Assembly: GCA_029573975.1 (NCBI GenBank)
Contig: JAKQBU010000253.1
Coordinates: 1-10,613 of the forward strand
DNA length: 10,613 nucleotides
Reading direction: 5' to 3'
DNA from: Planctomycetota bacterium
GTDB taxonomy: Bacteria > Planctomycetota > Phycisphaerae > Sedimentisphaerales > SM23-30
Part shown: positions 1 to 5,644 of the stretch, in pieces
Layout of the letters: every line of letters starts with the position of its first letter
Numbering within the stretch: position 1 is the stretch's first letter
Notes under the pieces: model-generated
The model's input: only the letters and a program-made list of their open reading frames with translations
What the model was told of the DNA's origin: nothing
Database searches by the model: none
Position numbers and translations under genes: made by a program

Positions 1-19
1 CCCGCTGCGGCCCGTCCAT
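1..19 (-). CDS. 5' end of an unidentified gene downstream of mqnA (partial)
   Basis: Only six codons (M-D-G-P-Q-R) lie inside the window, so no function can be given. The ATG (19-17, minus) sits five bases after the mqnA stop codon. A very good Shine-Dalgarno, GGGAGG at 33-28, lies inside the end of mqnA, eight bases before this ATG. The arrangement suggests a translationally coupled gene in the mqnA operon. In futalosine-pathway organisms such a neighbour is often another menaquinone gene, but that is a guess from context. Confidence 0.5.
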
Positions 20-23
20 CACC

Positions 24-854
24 TCAGCCTCCCGCCGCACAGCCGGTGGACAAATCCGCCCCCCGCCCCGGATAAAACCGCAGCTCCCGCTTCCGCTGCG
101 TCAATTTCATCTCATACGCCAGCTCATAAAACCGCCGCAAACCCGCCCGCTCCCGCTCCCCAAATCCAAACCGGATATTCTCCGCAAAATAGCTCCGCCC
201 CGCCTCCCGCGAAAATCCATGCTCCGGCCCATACCGCTCGATCAGCGCATCCAGATTTCGCATCCCGCTTTCATACGCTTGCCCCAAAATCCTCACCAGC
301 AGATCATAATTCCCCTCCTGCGGCACCACCCAGAACGCATACAAAAATGGCAGGCCCGTCCACTGCGTCCACACCTGACCCAAGTCCAGTTGATACCCCC
401 AGGCCCCCGCCAACTGCGGCAATACCTTATCCCCGATCAGCAGCACCGTTGGGCAATCTTCCGCCCGCCCCGCCAGCGGCACCACCGCCAGCTCCCGCCC
501 GTACACCCCCCGCCACAAAATCTGCGCCAGCACCACTGAAGTATGCGAATCCGTATCACAATAAAGCTGCTCCACCTGTTCCGGCGACACCTGAGAGAAA
601 ACCCGCACCGTCACCACCTCCCCGCACGATCCAATCGCCGGCACCGGCAAAATCTGCCACTGCGTCTCCGCCTTTTGATAATCGATACTCGGCAGCAGCG
701 CTGCATCCACCCGCCCGCCGGTCAAAGCCGCCGCCAGCCGGGCCGGCACCTCCCGCCTCAACTCCACCCGCTCATCCTGCTCCAGTCCGTAGATCAGCGG
801 CCGGGCGTTGAAAAACCGCACCGCCCCCACCCGATACCGCCCCGCTCTCTCCAT
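24..854 (-). CDS. mqnA: Chorismate dehydratase MqnA (futalosine pathway of menaquinone biosynthesis)
   Basis: MqnA removes water from chorismate to give 3-enolpyruvylbenzoate, the first step of the futalosine route to menaquinone, in the cytoplasm. The protein (276 aa from the chosen start) has the family's N-terminal G-A-V-R-F-F-N-A-R-P-L (residues 10-20, with the conserved Asn16), then L-P-S-I-D-Y (54-59), a D-T-D-S-H-T-S segment (100-106) and L-L-I-G-D-K (138-143). These match the periplasmic-binding-protein-like fold of MqnA, and the length is normal. An in-frame ATG at 881 would add nine residues. The 854 ATG is preferred because GGTGAG (867-862) lies seven bases before it, while a TATAAT box at 895-890 would leave almost no leader for the 881 start. 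The gene diverges from yggS and appears coupled to the next minus-strand gene. MqnD is a more distant relative but lacks this N-terminal pattern. Codons strongly favour G at the third position. Confidence 0.9.
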   Translation of the reverse strand: MERAGRYRVGAVRFFNARPLIYGLEQDERVELRREVPARLAAALTGGRVDAALLPSIDYQKAETQWQILPVPAIGSCGEVVTVRVFSQVSPEQVEQLYCDTDSHTSVVLAQILWRGVYGRELAVVPLAGRAEDCPTVLLIGDKVLPQLAGAWGYQLDLGQVWTQWTGLPFLYAFWVVPQEGNYDLLVRILGQAYESGMRNLDALIERYGPEHGFSREAGRSYFAENIRFGFGERERAGLRRFYELAYEMKLTQRKRELRFYPGRGADLSTGCAAGG

Positions 855-889
855 TTTTTTGCTCACCGGATCATGCATCATACCTGCCC

Positions 890-917
890 ATTATAGCCCC
901 GCCGCCCGCAAACACAA
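890..917 (-). promoter_or_regulatory. Putative sigma70-type promoter of mqnA
   Basis: On the minus strand, TTGTGT (917-912) and a perfect TATAAT (895-890) are separated by 16 bases. Transcription would start near 883, leaving about 30 nt of leader before the 854 start codon. Seen by eye only. Confidence 0.5.
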
Positions 918-950
918 TGGTTCCTCCCTCCAAAAATTCCAAAACACAAC

Positions 951-978
951 TTGCATATCCGGCCATATTTCATACAAT
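951..978 (+). promoter_or_regulatory. Putative sigma70-type promoter of yggS
   Basis: TTGCAT (951-956) and TACAAT (973-978) are separated by 16 bases in the AT-richer half of the divergent mqnA/yggS spacer. The transcript would start about 50 nt before the yggS ATG. No clear regulator site is seen between this promoter and the mqnA one. Confidence 0.45.
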
Positions 979-1032
979 ACTTCCTTAATCTATTGCTGGG
1001 ATACCGGTTGTTGATTTACAGTACTGGAGAAC

Positions 1033-1776
1033 ATGAAAAAGAAAATTGCTGACAATTTGAAGCGGATTCGGGATAACATCGCCGACGCCTGCGCCCGCGC
1101 CAGCCGCCGCCCGGAGGATGTTCGGCTCATCGCCGTTACCAAAACCGTCGAACCCGACATCATCCGCCACGTCCTGGAGCTTAACCTCGCCGATCTCGGC
1201 GAAGCCAAAGTCCAGGACCTCCTCCAGCGCCACGCCCTCATCGAAGAATCCATCCAGCGCCGCGCCGCCCTGGCTGCCGCCGACAATGCCCCGCCCCTGC
1301 CCCGCCCGCGCTGGCACATGATCGGCCACCTCCAGCGCAACAAAGTGAAACAACTGCTCCCCATCGTCACCCTCATCCACTCCGTAGATTCGCTCCGCCT
1401 GGCCGAGGAAATCAATACGATGGCCGCCAAACTCGGACTTGATCAAAAAGTCAAAATCCTCCTGGAAGTCAACACCAGCCAGGAAAAACAAAAATTCGGC
1501 CTGGCCGTCGGCGCCGTCACCGCCATGGCTGACCAGATCCAAACCCTGCCCAATTTGCAGTTGGTCGGCATGATGACCATGGCGCCCCTCACCGAGGACC
1601 TGCAAATCCCCCGCTTCTGCTTCGCCCGCCTCCGCGAAATCTTCGAAGAACTGCGCGGCATCCGGGTCGTCGGCCCCGAATTCAAACACCTCTCCATGGG
1701 CATGAGCCAGGATTACATCCAGGCCGTCGAGGAAGGCGCCACCCTCCTCCGTATCGGCACCGCCCTCTTCCAATAA
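1033..1776 (+). CDS. yggS: YggS/PLPBP-family pyridoxal phosphate homeostasis protein
   Basis: This is a cytoplasmic PLP-binding protein of the YggS/PROSC (PLPBP) family, which buffers pyridoxal 5'-phosphate and affects amino-acid balance; no enzymatic activity is established for the family. The 247-aa protein is a single alanine-racemase-like TIM barrel. The PLP-binding lysine is K37 in V-T-K-T-V (35-39). The family motifs W-H-M-I-G-H-L-Q-R-N-K (94-104), H-S-V-D-S, K-F-G, L-S-M-G-M-S and the C-terminal R-I-G-T-A-L-F are all present. A short charged insert (about residues 71-93) precedes the W-H-M-I-G-H motif. The usual G-E-N-x-V-Q-E reads G-E-A-K-V-Q-D (56-62). GGAG (1026-1029) lies only three bases before the ATG, a short spacing. 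It is the only plus-strand gene in the window, diverging from mqnA and converging on the carbohydrate operon. Its codons end mostly in C, unlike the G-ending codons of mqnA. Confidence 0.94.
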   Translation: MKKKIADNLKRIRDNIADACARASRRPEDVRLIAVTKTVEPDIIRHVLELNLADLGEAKVQDLLQRHALIEESIQRRAALAAADNAPPLPRPRWHMIGHLQRNKVKQLLPIVTLIHSVDSLRLAEEINTMAAKLGLDQKVKILLEVNTSQEKQKFGLAVGAVTAMADQIQTLPNLQLVGMMTMAPLTEDLQIPRFCFARLREIFEELRGIRVVGPEFKHLSMGMSQDYIQAVEEGATLLRIGTALFQ

Positions 1777-1823
1777 TTCCCGCTTTCGTTTCCCAGCCCC
1801 GGCCAGTACCCTGTTTTCACAAT

Positions 1824-3098
1824 TCAGCGGGCCAATAATGGCGCCAACTTTTCCCGCGCCGCTTTCACATACTGAACCAATGGCGCATACGGCTCCAGAC
1901 GGTCGGTTTGCCAGAGCCACCGCAAAACCTCCTCCGCCTCGAAATCAGCCATCGGATCACCCGGCCCCGGCAGAAGGTTTTCAGGAACCTGGTTTTCCTT
2001 TCCCCGCCGCAATAAATACACCAGCGCCGCCGCCGCCCCCAGCGCCATATTCCGCGGCTCCACTCCCTGCTGCCATACCACCTGCATCGTCCCAAACAGC
2101 CGGTCCTGCACACCCAGCTTCCGCCGCGGATCCCGCCCGGCACGCTCGATTGTGTCATCCAGAAACGGATTGGTCATCCGCTGCAAAAGATCATCCGCAT
2201 ACTCCCGATAACCCGACTCCGTAAACAACACGTCTTGCAAACCCGCATGTTTTTTTACCAGTGCCGCCCCCGACTCCCCCAAAAAGGCCTGCCGGGCAAT
2301 CTTCATAATCTTCGCATCCCCCTTCAGCTCCGCCATCTTCGTATAGCCCTTCCAGGCCCCCAGATAGGCCAGCAGCGCATGGATCGCATTGTGCCCGTAC
2401 AGCTTGGCTTCTTCAAAGGGCAGCAGATCTTCCTTCTCGAGAAACACCTCAATACCGGGCCGGAAATCCCCCAGCCGGCACTGCGTCACCAGAATCTTAT
2501 TAAACTCCTCCACCAGAAACGCCCGCTCAATCCCCGGCGCCAGCGGTTTCAGATTCTTTTGCGCGATTTCCCGGCTGTCCGTCACCACCTGGCTCATCTT
2601 GCCGATTACCGTATTCAAAAACTGATACTTCACCGCCGGTTTCGTCGTGATTTTTTTCTGAATCTGCTCTTCCAGAATCTCCGCCGCGTGATTATGATTC
2701 TCCGCCGTATAAATAAGAACCGATTTTTTCCGGCTGTTTTGCAGGCCGGCGGCCATCAGGGAAGCCACGCTATTCTGGCCCACATCGTAAAACGAAACCG
2801 AAGGCAGAGAGGTCACCATCTCACTGGCCTGGGAAAGGACCTCCAGCAGAATCTTCCGGTCCTTCTCCTCCTGGGGATTATAGATTTCGATCCCATCGAC
2901 GCGCACCACTTCAATGCGGTCCGCCCGGGCAATATTCACATAGTAGCTGCCTCCATTGGCCCGCACCGCTGCCACCAGTTTCGCGTCGATTTCCGAAATG
3001 ACGATTCGGGCAAAATTCCCGCTCTGAAAGGCCTCGTGCACAAAAAGCCCCGCCTGGATCGGGCCAAACCCGAATCCAACAAATACATGATCTTTCAT
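1824..3098 (-). CDS. Mannitol dehydrogenase-family oxidoreductase (mannitol-1-phosphate 5-dehydrogenase-like)
   Basis: This is a 424-aa NAD(P)-dependent polyol dehydrogenase of the zinc-independent long-chain family that includes mannitol-1-phosphate 5-dehydrogenase, mannitol 2-dehydrogenase and tagaturonate/fructuronate reductases. The N terminus is a Rossmann fold with G-F-G-F-G (8-12). Y-T-A-E-N-H-N-H (130-137) resembles the family's C-E-N segment. The catalytic signature K-x4-N-x2-H is intact at K232, N237 and H240 (K-L-Y-G-H-N-A-I-H). The C-terminal half is helical, as expected. It is the last gene of the operon, 13 nt after the MDR dehydrogenase, with AGGA seven bases before the ATG. 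Family members interconvert a polyol or polyol phosphate and a ketose or its phosphate, so here it probably acts on the product of the upstream enzymes. Whether the substrate is phosphorylated, and whether it is mannitol, altritol or a uronate derivative, cannot be told from sequence. The family assignment is firmer than the substrate. Confidence 0.78.
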   Translation of the reverse strand: MKDHVFVGFGFGPIQAGLFVHEAFQSGNFARIVISEIDAKLVAAVRANGGSYYVNIARADRIEVVRVDGIEIYNPQEEKDRKILLEVLSQASEMVTSLPSVSFYDVGQNSVASLMAAGLQNSRKKSVLIYTAENHNHAAEILEEQIQKKITTKPAVKYQFLNTVIGKMSQVVTDSREIAQKNLKPLAPGIERAFLVEEFNKILVTQCRLGDFRPGIEVFLEKEDLLPFEEAKLYGHNAIHALLAYLGAWKGYTKMAELKGDAKIMKIARQAFLGESGAALVKKHAGLQDVLFTESGYREYADDLLQRMTNPFLDDTIERAGRDPRRKLGVQDRLFGTMQVVWQQGVEPRNMALGAAAALVYLLRRGKENQVPENLLPGPGDPMADFEAEEVLRWLWQTDRLEPYAPLVQYVKAAREKLAPLLAR

Positions 3099-3111
3099 AT
3101 CCTGTTCCTGC

Positions 3112-4395
3112 TCAGCCCAGATGCTGATTTAAAAAGTCAATTTCGCTTTGCTGGTCCCAATATTCAACCATTTGCAAGGGAGTGGGTTTACTATGCGGAT
3201 ACAAAATCGCCTTGCCGTCGATTTTCGTTTCCTTGATCATTTTGAGCACATCAATGGCATGATCCAGCGACCCCACCGCCGCCACATAATTCCCCGGGTC
3301 AATATCATTCCCGCCTATCGCCGCCAGGGTGGCCGCCATATCATAGGGAGTGCCGCCGCTGGAACCGACCACCTTGATTTCGTGATAATGAACCGCCAGG
3401 GCATCCAGTTGCAGCAAGTGCTTGCCCTTCGGCAGCCCGCCGAACAGGTTCGCCACCCCCCCGTCCGCCAGCAACCCCAGGGCGTGCTGCTGCACTGGAT
3501 TCACCCCCACCGCCAGAATGATATCATCCGCCCCCCGCCCGCCGGATTCCGCCTGCAGCACCGCCTCCAGCTTATCCGGCAGCACACCGAGCAGCTTACA
3601 GTTTTTCCCTTGTGCCTTCGCGCCGATATTCTGGATGGTCCTATCCAGCCGTTCCTGCACCAGATCCGAAACGATCAAAACCCGGGGGCAAAACCGCAGC
3701 GCCAGCTCCGCATGCATCCGGCCCATCGACCCCGCCCCGATCACCACCGCCACCCCGCCCGGCAAAAATCCCAGTTGCGGTCTTCGTTCCGCATGAGGAT
3801 TCTCTTTAATAATATGATAGTTCCGCTGCTGCGCCGAAAAAATGCAGCTTATGGGTTCCGCCATCGAAACCGAAAAATACGGCATCCCCTCCTCCGGCAG
3901 CGGTAGAAGACACTGTGCCTGCAGCACCTCCTCCTGCACCCGGATATACTGGGCCAGGTGCCCGCCCAGCGTATAACCAACCGCACATTTGTGCATCGTT
4001 TGCCCCTGATGATTATACCGCTCCCGATATAAGATGGGATCCGAATCCACCGCCGGCTGGATGGCAAACCGCTGACCGGCGTGGTACTTCCCCTGCAAGT
4101 GCTCTCCCACCTTCACAATAGTAATCGCCCCTTCATCGCCCAGAATAACCGGCCATTTCTTCATATCCCAGCCGTTGATAAACGTATGGTCCGGCCCCTG
4201 GTCTATCAGCTTGAGTATGCTCGTGCAGACCCCGGCAGCGTCCACCCGCGCCAAAAGCTGATCCGGACCGACATCAGGCACCGGCACTTCCGCCACCTTC
4301 AAATTCTCAAATCCCTTCCCGCAGGCTATCACCGCCTGCATGGTGGCGGGGATACCCCGGTCAGCCAGCCGGGCAAAATCATCATATCGGGTCAT
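3112..4395 (-). CDS. Zinc-type medium-chain sugar/polyol dehydrogenase (L-sorbose-1-phosphate reductase- or sorbitol dehydrogenase-like)
   Basis: This 427-aa medium-chain dehydrogenase/reductase probably oxidises a secondary alcohol of a polyol or sugar, or reduces the ketone, using NAD(P). The GroES-like domain carries the catalytic zinc Cys57 (G-V-C-T-S) and a ligand-type Glu180 (A-E-P-I-S). The usual G-H-E motif reads G-D-E (86-88), so Asp87 replaces the expected His. The lobe that normally binds structural zinc (about 115-140) lacks the four cysteines. The Rossmann motif G-A-G-S-M-G is at 220-225. The protein is about 80 residues longer than a typical sorbitol dehydrogenase, with extra length at the N terminus, in the 115-140 loop and in a C-terminal tail after about 400. 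This build resembles SorE-type sorbose-1-phosphate reductases, but that match is from memory. It lies 22 nt after the kinase gene, with AGGAG eight bases before the ATG. Confidence 0.78.
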   Translation of the reverse strand: MTRYDDFARLADRGIPATMQAVIACGKGFENLKVAEVPVPDVGPDQLLARVDAAGVCTSILKLIDQGPDHTFINGWDMKKWPVILGDEGAITIVKVGEHLQGKYHAGQRFAIQPAVDSDPILYRERYNHQGQTMHKCAVGYTLGGHLAQYIRVQEEVLQAQCLLPLPEEGMPYFSVSMAEPISCIFSAQQRNYHIIKENPHAERRPQLGFLPGGVAVVIGAGSMGRMHAELALRFCPRVLIVSDLVQERLDRTIQNIGAKAQGKNCKLLGVLPDKLEAVLQAESGGRGADDIILAVGVNPVQQHALGLLADGGVANLFGGLPKGKHLLQLDALAVHYHEIKVVGSSGGTPYDMAATLAAIGGNDIDPGNYVAAVGSLDHAIDVLKMIKETKIDGKAILYPHSKPTPLQMVEYWDQQSEIDFLNQHLG

Positions 4396-4417
4396 AGTCT
4401 AAACTCCTGTCGAATCA

Positions 4418-5614
4418 TTAAATCGATTGCAATAATTCCTCAAAACTCCCGAAGGTTTTCCGGGATCGAATCACCCCCAGCATCTGCTCATAGGATTGGA
4501 TATACTGGTAGCGGGCCTGCAGCGGCGCCTTGATATACAGAGACGCAAACAGATTGCCCATCTGGATGGCCTCGGTAAAATCCATCCGCCCGGTTTTAAA
4601 TTCTTCGATATTCCGGGCTACGTAGGTAATCACACCGGCCCGAAACGAATCCCCCGCCCCCACCAGGTCGATTACCTCCCCCAGCAGAAACCGGGACCGC
4701 ACTTTGCCGGCCGCCGAACAGACGCCATCCGGCAGACGGTGCTTCTCATACGCCCCATCCTTGACCGTAACGCCAAATAAACGGCAGCGGCGATCCTCGC
4801 CCCAGAACCGCTCCGCCGCAAAATCAAGAAAATGGACAATGGCATCCTCTGCCTTCCCCTCCGCCCTAAGCCCGGATCGGCCCAGAGTATTCTGAATCAT
4901 CTGCGCCTCATCCGCGGAGGTAAAAAAGATATCCAACTGCGGCAGCAGCGGCTCCAGCAGCTTGTATTCCGGCACCGCCGCCCCCGACCGGATCAGCTTC
5001 TCCGGCTCGCGCGTCAGCGTGTGGCTGTCCGCAATCGTTACGATTCCCCTGTCTTTGCACCACCGCATAAAATCCGCCAGGTCCCTTCCTCCATTGGCGT
5101 CCCCCTTATCAGACAGCCCCGAATACATATAATACACAATGCGGGGCTTCAGCTTCTCGACCGATTCCCGGTAGTCGCCAAAATCGATATCGTTATTGGC
5201 ATTGGGAAAATAGGCAATCCCGCCCCGTTCCCGATTCCCCTTGTCATACACAAAGGTAATCCCGGTCCCCAGCGTCGGATGGATCCGGGTTTGGGACATA
5301 TCCACCTGATTGGCCGTCATGGCATCATAGAACATCCGCCCGACCGCGTCCAGCCCGCCGAATTCTCCTTTCCCCAGGGTCACCCCCACCGCCGCCTGCA
5401 AACCGGCCCGGGCCGCCAGCGGCGCGGTATTCCCCGGCCCCCCCGCCGTTGCCATCCCCTTTTCCATCCATCGGCGATATTGCTCTTGCGAATACGAGGG
5501 CATATCCTCCGTCCGGCACTTCGCCAGGCCGCCGGGGCCGGCCAGCTCTTCCGTAAACGCAAATTCACTGCTGCGAAAATCCGCCACCGCGGTATTGAAA
5601 ATCAGAATATCCAT
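4418..5614 (-). CDS. PfkB-family carbohydrate kinase
   Basis: This 398-aa kinase belongs to the ribokinase/PfkB family, which phosphorylates a sugar or polyol hydroxyl with ATP. The N-terminal substrate motif is A-G-G-P-G-N-T-A-P (57-65). The C-terminal signature is D-L-V-G-A-G-D-S-F-R-A-G with the anion hole G319-A320-G321 and the catalytic base Asp322. It is longer than the usual 300-340 aa, with about 20 extra residues before the first G-G motif and further insertions in the middle (around 180-270). The specificity is therefore not one of the standard ones (ribose, fructose, 2-keto-3-deoxygluconate, tagatose-6-P). A GTG at 5623 is in frame, but the ATG at 5614 is chosen because GAGG (5626-5623) lies eight bases before it and the GTG overlaps that site. 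It follows the GH38 gene by 30 nt and probably phosphorylates a sugar, ketose or polyol released by the operon's enzymes. Confidence 0.87.
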   Translation of the reverse strand: MDILIFNTAVADFRSSEFAFTEELAGPGGLAKCRTEDMPSYSQEQYRRWMEKGMATAGGPGNTAPLAARAGLQAAVGVTLGKGEFGGLDAVGRMFYDAMTANQVDMSQTRIHPTLGTGITFVYDKGNRERGGIAYFPNANNDIDFGDYRESVEKLKPRIVYYMYSGLSDKGDANGGRDLADFMRWCKDRGIVTIADSHTLTREPEKLIRSGAAVPEYKLLEPLLPQLDIFFTSADEAQMIQNTLGRSGLRAEGKAEDAIVHFLDFAAERFWGEDRRCRLFGVTVKDGAYEKHRLPDGVCSAAGKVRSRFLLGEVIDLVGAGDSFRAGVITYVARNIEEFKTGRMDFTEAIQMGNLFASLYIKAPLQARYQYIQSYEQMLGVIRSRKTFGSFEELLQSI

Positions 5615-5644
5615 ACCAGACACCTCATATTGGATGAAACACTC

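Noticed and set aside
1777..1823. Possible bidirectional terminator between yggS and the convergent operon
   Set aside because: Only a 6-bp inverted repeat (CCCGCT/AGCGGG, about 41 bases apart, one arm entering the dehydrogenase stop) was found, with no T-run on either strand. The repeated CCAATAAT nearby looks like chance.
985..1920. Long minus-strand open frame (311 codons) opposite yggS
   Set aside because: It is antisense to a clear YggS protein, overlaps the end of the dehydrogenase gene, and has low-complexity Gly/Ala/Asp-rich composition typical of a GC-rich shadow frame.
2235..3236. 333-codon plus-strand open frame across the two dehydrogenases
   Set aside because: It spans two real minus-strand genes and their gap, has shadow-type composition and no plausible ribosome binding site.
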